Assembly (NCBI RefSeq): GCF_015143595.1
Contig: NZ_WYEU01000005.1
Location: forward strand, 92,079-156,078
Length of the DNA: 64,000 nucleotides
Direction: 5' to 3'
Origin: Sneathiella sp. P13V-1
Lineage (GTDB): Bacteria > Pseudomonadota > Alphaproteobacteria > Sneathiellales > Sneathiellaceae
Positions 34,977 through 44,235 of this stretch are shown here, in pieces. Position 1 is the stretch's first letter. The number at the start of each line of letters is the position of its first letter. The notes under the pieces were generated by a model. The model ran no database searches. It was not told the DNA's origin and saw only the letters and a list, made by a program, of their open reading frames with translations. The translations under genes and the position numbers were made by a program.

Positions 34977-36803
34977 TTAGAATACTGCTGGAGGGTTGCT
35001 CTCCCACTCCTCTGTTGGATGAATAGGAAAACGTCCGACTTCTTTAAACGTAAGACTTCCTGAGACGCCTGTGATTTCGAGGTTCTCGGTGAAAAGCGAG
35101 CCGATATCTGCACGAATTTGATCTGGCAATGCCTTCGTTGTCCTTAACACCAAATCAAATCTCTGAGATCTAAATAATCCGTCCATTTGAAGGGGACCGG
35201 TTTTTGTGAGATCCAGTTCAATAATAAAACGTGTTTCCTCTTCACCGTCACTGCCTTCACGTTTATGGCGCCGGTAGTAGGTGCGAAGCTGATGTAACTT
35301 CTCCCCGTCAAAAAACGGGAAAACAAGGGCGCGCCAATCTTGACCGCCAGGCTCACTAGCTAACCTGGTGAGGGTTGCAAATTCATCATTCAGGGTTCGA
35401 AGTAAATCCCCTTTCCCCGAGCTCTCCAAGATAAGTTGCAGATCCTGTCCCATCCACTTGGATAGATTTCCGCCATTTACCGCAGAAATAAAGAACAGCA
35501 AACTCGCTCCCAAATGCGCTCCCATTCGGGGAATATTATTCATAAAGAAGTTCTGGGTGAGAGAAGGGTTTTGCGCTGCAAGCGTGTTTAAGGCTTCGCG
35601 TAAGTTCTCCCACTGACTCATGATGGGAAGATGAGGTGTTTTGAAAATACTGACGGCCCCCATCGTAGGAGGTAGGGGGAAACCTGTCAGTTCTTCTTGA
35701 ACAGTAAAAGAAACGGAGGCGCCAACGGCAGGTGGATTGAATGTGGTAAAACGGAAAGTGCCAAGCTCTGGTGATTGCACAAATACCTGACTTGATCTGG
35801 ATTGAGCAGTTTTGGGTGCTGTTGTTCCTATTACGGTTCCGGTTAGCCGGTTTGCCCCTCCTTCGTCGCCATCAGCTTGCACATTTGCAGATGTGTTGTA
35901 GATGGCGGAGATTTGGCTGCCTCGCTCTAGAGGTCCGGTCGTCTGGAATAGTGCGGAGGTTTGACGGAGCGGCGGACTGTCAATGGTTAGTCTGACGGCC
36001 TCCTTCGATGTTGTCGCTTCTACATTCACTTGGGTGATAGTTGTCTTGTTCACAGGTGGCTGGGGGGCTGTGTCTTTGCCGCCCGGATTGAGTGTGTGTG
36101 AATAAGCCGCAGCACCCGAACTGCTCGTTTGACGCGGAGAGGCACTTACGTTGCTCGAAACCAGAGAAGCTGCAAAAAGGGTTTGGTTAGAAGGCGTAGG
36201 TGTTGCACTTTTTGGGTTTCCTTGCGACGGGATGACTGTCGTCTCGATCGTAGGTGTTGACATCGCTGTTTTTACATTCTGCGATCTGGTTGTTTGTTGT
36301 CCTTTACTCTCAAGTGCCGTTGCGATGCGCTGTAGTTCGGTATCAAGTGTCAGTTTATCTGGAACCTGATACTGTCCGCCGTAGGAAACTGAAGCCGTTG
36401 TTGGTTTGTTGACAACAGGCAGAAGCGTTACCGTTGGTGGGGAGGCCAGTTTCTCTCCATTTATTGCTGTAACGCGGGCTGTAACCATATCGGTTACGCT
36501 TTCAACCTCCAGAACGACATGACTTCCCACAGGAATTGGGTTTGTGGAAGACATGCGGAAATTGCCCATTTCAGTATGGAGCATAGTATCTCCGGACGAG
36601 GCGCGGGCGGTAACGACTGCGGCTAATAGCGCCCCTTGAGAAACGCTGCCGCCCTGTGATTGCTGCGTTTGCGGGGAGCCCTGTTGTCCGGTTGGATTTG
36701 TTGCGTTGACTGGAGAGACATAGCGTTGACCGGCACCAGTGCCCCCGCCAGCATCAACTGGCGGTGTTGGGGGCGTTCCTGATGTGGATCTGATGCCGCT
36801 CAT
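34977..36803 (-). CDS. Large flagellar-cluster protein with FliK-like C-terminal domain
   Basis: This 608-residue protein is not a named family that I can place. Residues 1-350 are low-complexity (Pro/Thr/Gln/Ser), with beta-rich blocks such as GSHVVLEVESVTDMVTARVT repeated in style as GASVSFTVQEEL. The last 250 residues are more ordered and end with a segment FIIELDLTKTGPLQMDGLF and DLVLRTTKALPDQIRADIGSLF, a pattern recalling the FliK/Flg_hook C-terminal domain. It closes the fliF operon (14 bases after flhG), while a canonical fliK exists at 50 kb. It could be a second hook-length or export-ruler protein; this is inference. Confidence 0.6.
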   Translation of the reverse strand: MSGIRSTSGTPPTPPVDAGGGTGAGQRYVSPVNATNPTGQQGSPQTQQSQGGSVSQGALLAAVVTARASSGDTMLHTEMGNFRMSSTNPIPVGSHVVLEVESVTDMVTARVTAINGEKLASPPTVTLLPVVNKPTTASVSYGGQYQVPDKLTLDTELQRIATALESKGQQTTRSQNVKTAMSTPTIETTVIPSQGNPKSATPTPSNQTLFAASLVSSNVSASPRQTSSSGAAAYSHTLNPGGKDTAPQPPVNKTTITQVNVEATTSKEAVRLTIDSPPLRQTSALFQTTGPLERGSQISAIYNTSANVQADGDEGGANRLTGTVIGTTAPKTAQSRSSQVFVQSPELGTFRFTTFNPPAVGASVSFTVQEELTGFPLPPTMGAVSIFKTPHLPIMSQWENLREALNTLAAQNPSLTQNFFMNNIPRMGAHLGASLLFFISAVNGGNLSKWMGQDLQLILESSGKGDLLRTLNDEFATLTRLASEPGGQDWRALVFPFFDGEKLHQLRTYYRRHKREGSDGEEETRFIIELDLTKTGPLQMDGLFRSQRFDLVLRTTKALPDQIRADIGSLFTENLEITGVSGSLTFKEVGRFPIHPTEEWESNPPAVF

Positions 36804-36817
36804 AATTCATTGCCGGA

Positions 36818-37627
36818 TTATCCGGACCCTTCGATAATATAACGCGCCAACGCTTCAATTTCTGCTGCTGCCGGGCTTGTTGGGTATCGGCTGAGAAGAG
36901 GGGATTGAGACCTAATCGCAGCAGATATCCGATCATCTTGCGGAATAATTCCAGCAAGCGGTGGATCCAGCTTCAGGAAATTCTGGCAGGCCGCCAGTAG
37001 TTTTTCATAAACCTTTTTACCATCTGACCTGGATTTTACCATATTAACCAGAATTCTGGTATCAGCGTTTTTCTGTTGCTGACTGGTCACCTTGATGAAA
37101 GCGTATGCATCGGTGAGCGATGTAGGCTCGCCATTCGTCACCACCAGCTTTGGACCACGGGCGGATGCAAGAGTTTGCACAGCCGCGTCAATGCCAGCAC
37201 CCAGATCCAGAATGATGAAATCATACTCGGCGCCGAGTTGGATAAGTTCCTCATGCACTGCCCGCAAATGGTCACTGTCTAAGGTGCCAAGGGATCCTGA
37301 TCCGGATCGTCCTGCTATAATATCAAACCCGCCTTCTTCATATCTGAAGGCAACATCTTTAAGTTTTCTCTGCCCGGAGACAACGGTTGCTAGATCGAAA
37401 TCAGGCATTAGTCCAAGTTGGATATCCACATTGGCAAGTCCTACATCTCCATCAAACAATAGGACTTTCTTGCCCGAATTGGCCAGTGCATGGGCAAGGC
37501 TGACTGACAAAACAGTTTTGCCGACACCACCTTTGCCCGATGCGACGGTGATCAGGTTTTTGCCTGTGCCCGGTGTTGCAGGATGGGCGGTTGGCCGGTT
37601 TGTAAGTGGGCTTTCAGTATCGCTCAT
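36818..37627 (-). CDS. flhG: MinD-like ATPase FlhG (FleN)
   Basis: The 269-residue ParA/MinD-family ATPase has the deviant Walker A ASGKGGVGKT (29-38) and the switch VLLFDGDVGLANVDIQLG. FlhG controls flagellar number and works with FlhF, whose gene overlaps it by four bases. The C-terminal membrane-binding helix of MinD is short. It fits the FleN family by length and position. Confidence 0.93.
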   Translation of the reverse strand: MSDTESPLTNRPTAHPATPGTGKNLITVASGKGGVGKTVLSVSLAHALANSGKKVLLFDGDVGLANVDIQLGLMPDFDLATVVSGQRKLKDVAFRYEEGGFDIIAGRSGSGSLGTLDSDHLRAVHEELIQLGAEYDFIILDLGAGIDAAVQTLASARGPKLVVTNGEPTSLTDAYAFIKVTSQQQKNADTRILVNMVKSRSDGKKVYEKLLAACQNFLKLDPPLAGIIPQDDRISAAIRSQSPLLSRYPTSPAAAEIEALARYIIEGSG

Positions 37628-38814
37628 TTTTCCGCCTTATCAAATTCGCTGCTAACTTCTTGGTCGTTAGGGTCGCGCAAAATTAAGCGCGCAAGATTTA
37701 CCGGATTGATCACATGCAATCCCTTAGCTACAGATGAAGACACACTGGCGTATGAAAATTTAAGTCCAGCATTATCTGCAGCCGTTAAAACGCCCCCATA
37801 CCGTCTCGTTGTGTCCAGTCTGGTAACGATCAGTTTATGTGCTCCGATTGAGGCAAACTTTATGGCGGTATCACTCATTTCCGCGCTGTCTGTACCCGCA
37901 GCAAGAACAACGACAGCTTCCGCGTTCGCAGAAATGACCAGTTCGGCCAAGGAAGACAGCTCTTCATCATCATAACAACTGATTCCGCCCGTATCGATGA
38001 GCACATGGGCACCATCAGAGAGATCTGGCAAGGCGAGGGTGTTTTTAAGTTCTTCGGCGTTATCAACGACCCAAAGTTTCAGTTTCAGAATATCCGTAAA
38101 GGATTTCAGTTGTTCTACTGCACCCGCCCGACTTTTATCCGTCGTGATAACGTGGACAACGCGGCCTCGCAAAATGGCGGTTGCCGCCATTTTTGCGATG
38201 GTCATGGTTTTACCAACCCCTGGTGGGCCGATCAGCATTACGGGCTTATTCTTCCGACTAAACTGCGGAGCAAAATCAAAATGTTGGTCCAATGCTGCCG
38301 CAAGGGCCATCTCGATATCATCGGTCTCAGCCGCAATTGCGGATCGGCATATCCGTTCGGCGAGCAAAGTTGGTACACCATGATACGCCATCGCGCGAAC
38401 GAGGCTATGCACTTCCGGTGTTACATTTACCGGAGGTTCTGGAGTTTTTTTCTTGGATTTGGAAGCCATTGGAGCAGGTTTGACGGGGATATCCAAAGCG
38501 TCCGTTTTCTTTTTGCCTTTGACGATTTCCATGCCACCAAAATCCGGTTTTGGTGATCTTGGTTTGACTTTTACTGGCGTGGAAGGAGGTATTGGTTTTT
38601 TCCAGTCATCGTCCCAGTTTTGTGCCCATCCATTTGTGGGTTTGGGCGGAATGGTCGGTGCCGGAGGATCTGATTTTTCAACAGCAGCCGTCACCTGAGT
38701 TTCCCCGGAGGGCAAATTCTGGGTGGCGAGTATTATCGCTTCTTCTCCAAGATCTTTCCTGATCTTGTCCATGGCTTCAGATACGCTTTTCCCGGTATAG
38801 GACTTAATTCTCAT
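37624..38814 (-). CDS. flhF: Flagellar placement GTPase FlhF
   Basis: The 396-residue SRP-family GTPase starts MRIKSYTGKSVSEAMDKIRKDLG, the FlhF signature, followed by a Pro/Lys-rich linker and a GTPase core with GPPGVGKT (206-213), TTDKSRAGAVEQLK and VTRLDTTRRYGG. It sets the pole at which a flagellum is built. The gene lies between flhA and flhG, the usual order. Confidence 0.94.
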   Translation of the reverse strand: MRIKSYTGKSVSEAMDKIRKDLGEEAIILATQNLPSGETQVTAAVEKSDPPAPTIPPKPTNGWAQNWDDDWKKPIPPSTPVKVKPRSPKPDFGGMEIVKGKKKTDALDIPVKPAPMASKSKKKTPEPPVNVTPEVHSLVRAMAYHGVPTLLAERICRSAIAAETDDIEMALAAALDQHFDFAPQFSRKNKPVMLIGPPGVGKTMTIAKMAATAILRGRVVHVITTDKSRAGAVEQLKSFTDILKLKLWVVDNAEELKNTLALPDLSDGAHVLIDTGGISCYDDEELSSLAELVISANAEAVVVLAAGTDSAEMSDTAIKFASIGAHKLIVTRLDTTRRYGGVLTAADNAGLKFSYASVSSSVAKGLHVINPVNLARLILRDPNDQEVSSEFDKAEK

Positions 38815-38825
38815 TCAGGGTGTCC

Positions 38826-40937
38826 TTAGACCTGTGCCAGAGTTTTAAGTTTGGCTTTTGGATGAATTTCATTTTGGGACATGACTATTGTTGTAGGTCT
38901 GAACCTTTCCACAATGGATCGAACATAGGGGCGAATGGCCGGGCTGGTCAGAAGAACTGGATTGTGCCCTTGTTGTGCCAACTGGTCGAAGTTATTGCGG
39001 ATGGAGGCAATAAACTCTTGCAGAAGGCTAGGGGCCATAGAAAGTTGCTTCTCTTCTCCTTGTCCAATGATGGATTCCGCGAAATTCTGTTCCCATTGCG
39101 GGGAGAGGGTGACTAGAGGAATGAATCCATCGGGTGCAGTATTGGCAGAAGAGATTTGCCGCGCGAGACGTGCACGAACATGTTCGGTGATCATACTGAT
39201 GTTCTTGGTGTAGCCTGTCGCTTCTGAAATGCCTTCCAGGATAGACGGCAGGTCACGAATGGAGATGCGTTCTGTCAGCAGGTTTTGCAGGACACGTTGC
39301 ACGCCGCTCACTGTTATCTGTGTTGGGATTAGATCAGCAATAAGTTTCTGATGAGCAGCCGGGAGTTCATCCAGAAGTTTTTGTGTTTCTGCATAGGAAA
39401 GCAGATCCGGCATATGATCCTTCAAGATTTCCGTGAGATGCGTTGTAATGACTGTGGCCGGATCAACGACAGTGTAACCGCGGAAGGAAGCTTCTTCCCG
39501 CTGACCTTCGTCTACCCAGACGGCTGGCAGGCCAAATGTCGGTTCCGTCGTCTCTTCACCTGGCAGGTCAATTGGCAATCCCTGTGGATCCATAATAAGC
39601 AACTGGTTCGGGCGCACATCACCATATCCCGCCTCAAGTTCTTTAACTCGCACAAAATAGTTATTGGCCGGCAGCTGCATATTATCCAGAATACGAACGC
39701 TTGGCATGACAAAACCCATGTCCCCAGCAATCTGACGGCGGAGGGCCTTGATCTGATCAGTTAGCCTGTATCCTTCCGTATCGTTGATAAGAGACAAGAG
39801 CCCATACCCAAGCTCAAGACGAAGATCATCAATGGCAAGTGCCGTTGAAATAGGCTCTTCAGCAGGGATAACTTCCTTCTGTTCTTCAATGAGCTGTTGT
39901 TGCGCAACGACAGCTTCCTGTTCGCGTTGTCGCATCATGTAGTAGGCCGCGTATCCGGTGCCCCCTCCCAGGATCAGGAACGGGATCATAGGAATACCAG
40001 GTAGAACGGACAAAGATAAGAGAAGGAAAGAGCTAACTGCCAACGCACGTGGGTATCCTCCGAGCTGCCCAATAAGTGCCTTGTCAGTTGTGCCAGTAAC
40101 ACCGCCACGGGATACAAGCATACCAGCGGCCACTGATACAATCAGGGCAGGGATCTGGCTTACAAGACCGTCTCCTACGGTCAGGATAGTGTAGCTTTCA
40201 GCCGCTTGCCCGAAGGTTAGGTCGTTCTGGGCGACCCCCACAATGATACCGCCGATGATGTTAATGAAGGTAATTAGCAGGCCCGCGATCGCGTCACCAC
40301 GTACAAATTTTGAGGCACCATCCATGGAACCAAAGAAACTGCTTTCATCTTCAAGTTCTTTACGGCGCGTGCGGGCGGTAGCCTCATCAATCATACCGGC
40401 GGACAGATCCGCGTCGATTGCCATTTGTTTGCCGGGCATGGCATCCAGAGAGAAGCGGGCGGCAACCTCAGCAATACGGCCTGAACCCTTGGTGATTACA
40501 ACAAAATTAACAATGACGAGAATGGCAAAAACGATAATACCGATAACGAAATTGCCGCTCATCACGAAGTTGCCAAAGGCTTCAATTACGTTACCCGCGG
40601 CCGAGGGACCGGTATGGCCTTCGGACAGAATAAGGCGTGTTGACGCCAGATTGAGGGATAACCGCAACATGGTCGCAATGAGCAAAACCGTTGGAAATGA
40701 ACTAAAATCCAAGGGCTTGGAGATGAACAAACATGTCATAAGGATGATCACGGAAAAGGTGATCGATAACGCCAAGCTGAAATCAAGCAACCAGCTCGGC
40801 ATTGGGAGGATCAAAACAACCAGAATGCAGACAACACCAAGGGCCAGACCAATATCGCCGCGACCCACGATCGAGATAATATTGCTCAGATCCAGATTTG
40901 GTCTGGAAGATTGTCCTTGTTCCTGACTATCACTCAT
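38826..40937 (-). CDS. flhA: Flagellar export gate protein FlhA
   Basis: The 703-residue inner-membrane protein has about eight transmembrane segments in the first half and a large cytoplasmic domain. The FHIPEP-family signature RIAEVAARFSLDAMPGKQMAIDADLSAG lies between them (residues about 145-175). It forms the export gate nonamer that binds substrates and chaperones. Length is normal; the gene sits inside the fliF operon. Confidence 0.96.
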   Translation of the reverse strand: MSDSQEQGQSSRPNLDLSNIISIVGRGDIGLALGVVCILVVLILPMPSWLLDFSLALSITFSVIILMTCLFISKPLDFSSFPTVLLIATMLRLSLNLASTRLILSEGHTGPSAAGNVIEAFGNFVMSGNFVIGIIVFAILVIVNFVVITKGSGRIAEVAARFSLDAMPGKQMAIDADLSAGMIDEATARTRRKELEDESSFFGSMDGASKFVRGDAIAGLLITFINIIGGIIVGVAQNDLTFGQAAESYTILTVGDGLVSQIPALIVSVAAGMLVSRGGVTGTTDKALIGQLGGYPRALAVSSFLLLSLSVLPGIPMIPFLILGGGTGYAAYYMMRQREQEAVVAQQQLIEEQKEVIPAEEPISTALAIDDLRLELGYGLLSLINDTEGYRLTDQIKALRRQIAGDMGFVMPSVRILDNMQLPANNYFVRVKELEAGYGDVRPNQLLIMDPQGLPIDLPGEETTEPTFGLPAVWVDEGQREEASFRGYTVVDPATVITTHLTEILKDHMPDLLSYAETQKLLDELPAAHQKLIADLIPTQITVSGVQRVLQNLLTERISIRDLPSILEGISEATGYTKNISMITEHVRARLARQISSANTAPDGFIPLVTLSPQWEQNFAESIIGQGEEKQLSMAPSLLQEFIASIRNNFDQLAQQGHNPVLLTSPAIRPYVRSIVERFRPTTIVMSQNEIHPKAKLKTLAQV

Positions 40938-40955
40938 TCACTGCACTTTCATGTT

Positions 40956-42353
40956 TTACATTGCAGGACGTTGGTTTGAACCCGCAGTTGGGATCTGTAC
41001 ACCTTCTCCGGAATACTGCTTGAGCTTGTTTCGAAGGGTTCGAATGGAAATACCAAGAATATTTGCGGCATGAGTACGATTGCCAAGGCAATGTTCCAAT
41101 GTGTTCAGGATAAGATCCTTTTCCACATCCGCAACAGTACGCCCTACCATTCCACCACTAGATGCTTCAGGCGCTGATTGAGGAGCCGCTGAACCCGGCA
41201 TTGCCGCTGTGGCCGCTGTCTGAACAGCTGTTGTTGCTGTTTCTGGTATGGCGCTTCCATCAGGCATCAAAATTGCTTCTGGGCCGATATCATCGCCGGA
41301 CGCTAAAAGAACGGCACGATGAATGGTGTTTTCCAACTCGCGAACGTTGCCCTGCCAGCGATTGCGTTTGAGCTTTTCAAGTGCTGCTTCACTTATTTTG
41401 CGCAATGGGAGTGCATTCATTTCAGAATACTTCCCAATGAAATGATCTGTCAGTGTAATTATATCAGATGGCCGGGACCGAAGAGGTGGAATTTTCAAAG
41501 TCACCACATTCAATCGGAATAACAGATCTTCTCTGAAGGTTTTTTCGCGAACAGCTTCTGCAAGATCACGGTTTGATGTCGCAATGATGCGGATATCAAC
41601 CGGAATTGGCTTTGTTCCACCCACTCGATCGATTACTCGTTCCTGAATAGCGCGCAATAGTTTGGCCTGAAGCTGAATGTCCATTTCACTGATCTCATCC
41701 AGCAGCAATGTGCCGCCATTTGCTTCTTCAAACTTACCAATGCGGCGCGCAATGGCACCAGTAAAGGCACCTTTCTCATGGCCAAAGAGCTCCGATTCCA
41801 GAAGGTTTTCTGGAATTGCAGCGCAGTTTACACAAACAAAAGGTTTATCTGAACGGTTGCTTTTACGGTGAAGGTAGCTGGCCATTACTTCTTTACCAGT
41901 ACCCGTTTCCCCATTGATAAGTACAGATGCGGAGGAAGGCGCGATCTGATCTGCGAGGGTAACCACTTCCTTCATGGCCGGATCGCTAAAAATCAGCTGG
42001 GAGCTTTCTTCCGCAACGGCTTCCAAAACGGCTGCAATCAGCTCCGGATCTGGAGGAAGTGGGAGAAATTCCTTGGCGCCTGCCCGAATGGCATTCGCCG
42101 CCGCCGTCGCATCTGTGTTGATACCGCAGGCAATGATCGGAAGATTAATCCGTTCATTTGCAAGGCTTTCCACAAGTTGGTTAATTGGCAGGTTGACATC
42201 GATCATCGCCATGTCAGCCCCCTTGCCGGAGCGCAAGGAAACCAGGGCGGCTTCGATATCATTTACCTGACTAACTTTTGCACCACGCGACATGGCGATT
42301 TGGCTAGCGGCGCCGATTTGCCCGTTAAGTGAACCAATGATAAGCAAACGCAT
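40956..42353 (-). CDS. flbD: Sigma-54 flagellar activator FlbD
   Basis: The 465-residue protein has a receiver-like N-terminus, a sigma-54 AAA+ domain with Walker A GETGTGKE (148-155), GAFTGA (195-200, the sigma-54 contact) and Walker B LLLDE (216-220), and a Fis-type helix-turn-helix (NRTHAANILGISIRTLRNK). D52 (MIDVNLPI) is present, but the acidic pair (usually two Asp/Glu near residue 8) reads LLIIGSL and the KP motif reads LPLPPD, so classical phosphorylation is unlikely. In Caulobacter, FlbD is controlled by FliX instead; no fliX is seen here. It probably activates flgK and fliK promoters. Confidence 0.9.
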   Translation of the reverse strand: MRLLIIGSLNGQIGAASQIAMSRGAKVSQVNDIEAALVSLRSGKGADMAMIDVNLPINQLVESLANERINLPIIACGINTDATAAANAIRAGAKEFLPLPPDPELIAAVLEAVAEESSQLIFSDPAMKEVVTLADQIAPSSASVLINGETGTGKEVMASYLHRKSNRSDKPFVCVNCAAIPENLLESELFGHEKGAFTGAIARRIGKFEEANGGTLLLDEISEMDIQLQAKLLRAIQERVIDRVGGTKPIPVDIRIIATSNRDLAEAVREKTFREDLLFRLNVVTLKIPPLRSRPSDIITLTDHFIGKYSEMNALPLRKISEAALEKLKRNRWQGNVRELENTIHRAVLLASGDDIGPEAILMPDGSAIPETATTAVQTAATAAMPGSAAPQSAPEASSGGMVGRTVADVEKDLILNTLEHCLGNRTHAANILGISIRTLRNKLKQYSGEGVQIPTAGSNQRPAM

Positions 42354-42370
42354 CTGCTTAGCTCCTAGAC

Positions 42371-43144
42371 TTAATTATAATACTGCACGCGTTCTGTCGG
42401 CGGCAGCAGTGTGTTTAATAACATTTCAAGACGGCGAGGGTTTTCCTGACGTCCAATCGAGGTCGCAGTTGCCAGAAAAATCCTGTTGATCAACGCTTCT
42501 TCAGCAGAATTACGTTCCAGTTTTGAAGCCAGTGGGCTGAAGAACATGTTCGCCAGAACGGCACCGTAAAAGGTCGTCAGCAAGGCAACCGCCATAGCAG
42601 GGCCAATGGTTGACGGATCGCTTAGATTACTGAGCATCTGGACAAGGCCCACCAAAGTTCCGATCAAGCCCATAGCCGGGGCAACTTCTGCTGCGCGGTG
42701 AAGGATGCCAGCACTGGAAGAATGCCTCGCGGTCATTGCAGACAGCTCATTTCTCAGAATCTTGTTTACTTCATCTGCAGGAAGGCCATCTACAACCAGT
42801 TGTAGGGCTTTATGTTGAAAGCTGCTTTCCTCCAGGCGAATTACATATTCCTGAAGTTTTAAAACGCCTTTCCCGCGGCATTTTTCAGCAAGCTCCATCA
42901 TATCATAGGCCGTATCCAATGGATTTTCACGTTTGGTGAAAAGCGTTCTTAAGATTAAACCCTGTGACCTCAAAATTTCGGCAAGCGAGTAACTCATAGT
43001 TGTGACGAGAAAGGTACCTATGATCACAATCAGAATGGACGGAAGGTTATAAAAGGCCACATAGGAACCCCCCGCGATCACCGCAGCGGTAACGACAGTG
43101 AACCCCCCAAAAAGTCCAATTATGGTTGCATAATCTGGCTTCAT
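42371..43144 (-). CDS. motA: Flagellar motor stator protein MotA (PomA-type)
   Basis: The 257-residue membrane protein has four transmembrane helices and the stator signature APAMGLIGTLVGLVQML and LLTTFYGAVLANMFF. It pairs with MotB to conduct protons or sodium ions; no motB gene is visible in this window. The gene is between fliN and flbD, as in several alphaproteobacteria. Confidence 0.9.
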   Translation of the reverse strand: MKPDYATIIGLFGGFTVVTAAVIAGGSYVAFYNLPSILIVIIGTFLVTTMSYSLAEILRSQGLILRTLFTKRENPLDTAYDMMELAEKCRGKGVLKLQEYVIRLEESSFQHKALQLVVDGLPADEVNKILRNELSAMTARHSSSAGILHRAAEVAPAMGLIGTLVGLVQMLSNLSDPSTIGPAMAVALLTTFYGAVLANMFFSPLASKLERNSAEEALINRIFLATATSIGRQENPRRLEMLLNTLLPPTERVQYYN

Positions 43145-43157
43145 TTATACCTGATCC

Positions 43158-43547
43158 TTAACGACGGTCTGATTTAATGATTTCTGTCATGGTGACGCCG
43201 AGCCGATCCTCAACAACAACAACTTCACCACGGGCAACAAGGCGATTATTTACGTAGATATCGATGGCCTCGCCGACCTTGCGATCAAGCTCCACGACCG
43301 CACCACGTCCCAATTTCAATAGCTGGCTGACCTGCATACGAGATTTTCCAAGCACAGCTGAAACATGAACAGGAATGTCAAACACGGCTTCAAGGTCAGC
43401 AGCTGTTCGCGAGACATCTGAATCTGTTTCCGCTTCCATGGCTGCTGCCATATCCATGTCATCGAGATTTTCGTCTTCTGCGCCGTTGCCAGTATCTGAT
43501 GGAGGCGTGTTTAGCTCATCCAGCTCGAGATCTTCATTTTCCGACAT
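43158..43547 (-). CDS. fliN: Flagellar motor switch protein FliN
   Basis: The 129-residue protein has an acidic N-terminus and a SpoA domain: LEAVFDIPVHVSAVLGKSRMQVSQLLKLGRGAVVELD, with VNNRLVARGEVVVVEDRLGVTMTEII. It forms the C-ring with FliM and FliG. Neither FliM nor FliY is encoded nearby. It lies in the fliF operon. Confidence 0.94.
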   Translation of the reverse strand: MSENEDLELDELNTPPSDTGNGAEDENLDDMDMAAAMEAETDSDVSRTAADLEAVFDIPVHVSAVLGKSRMQVSQLLKLGRGAVVELDRKVGEAIDIYVNNRLVARGEVVVVEDRLGVTMTEIIKSDRR

Positions 43548-43582
43548 TGTTATGCTCCTTCATGAAGGGTAAACCCTTCAAA

Positions 43583-44224
43583 TTATCCCGCTTCCTGTTG
43601 AGTGCGGATAAAACGCTCAACGATGGTTTCCATCTGTTCCAGAGTTTTATCCATGTTACGTTCGACACCACCGTCTGCCCATTCGATCCGGCAGTCACTG
43701 CCAAGCAAGGCTTCATCAGGTACCAATATGATTTTTCCTTGAAAGCCTGATATGGACTGCAATTGATCAATTCTATCCTGCAAAGTGCTGGAAACTTGAG
43801 CGCTCGCCCTTATGACGATCCGAGGTTCGTCATGGAGGTCTACCAGACATTGCTCAATCATCTGCAGTACCTCTGTCTCAGGCTGCCTGGCCATCAAGGC
43901 GGGGGCCAGCTTTTTGGCAATAGCGATCGCAAGGCTGGCCGCCTCCTTTCGAATATTGCCAACACCATCAATGTGAGTTTGTGAAATGCCACCAAGTTGA
44001 CCGGCGATGGCATTCAAGAGCTCTGATGAGGAGGCTTCAATCCCCGACAAGGCTGCCTGCTGACCGTCCTTATACCCTTGCTGAATAGCTTCCTCAGTGA
44101 AGCGCAGCCTGTCTTCCTCAGTATAGAGGAGAGGAGGAGCCTGTACTTCTTCGGGCTTCTCTTTCTTGGGAATATTGGCAGAGCCAAATTCAGTATCGAA
44201 GAGGAATTTTGCATTACTGGACAT
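43583..44224 (-). CDS. fliH: Flagellar assembly protein FliH
   Basis: The 213-residue protein has FliH features: an N-terminal charged helical stretch (ERLRFTEEAIQQGYKDGQ-like), the IGNIRKEAASLAIAIAKKLAPAL core and a C-terminal half that resembles the peripheral stalk of F-type ATPases. It regulates FliI and links it to the C-ring. Position after fliG is standard. Sequence conservation is low, so position matters. Confidence 0.88.
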   Translation of the reverse strand: MSSNAKFLFDTEFGSANIPKKEKPEEVQAPPLLYTEEDRLRFTEEAIQQGYKDGQQAALSGIEASSSELLNAIAGQLGGISQTHIDGVGNIRKEAASLAIAIAKKLAPALMARQPETEVLQMIEQCLVDLHDEPRIVIRASAQVSSTLQDRIDQLQSISGFQGKIILVPDEALLGSDCRIEWADGGVERNMDKTLEQMETIVERFIRTQQEAG

Positions 44225-44235
44225 TATACAACACT

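Noticed and set aside
40243..40926. Long plus-strand open frame (227 residues) opposite flhA
   Set aside because: FlhA has clear membrane and family signatures on the other strand; this frame is a shadow.
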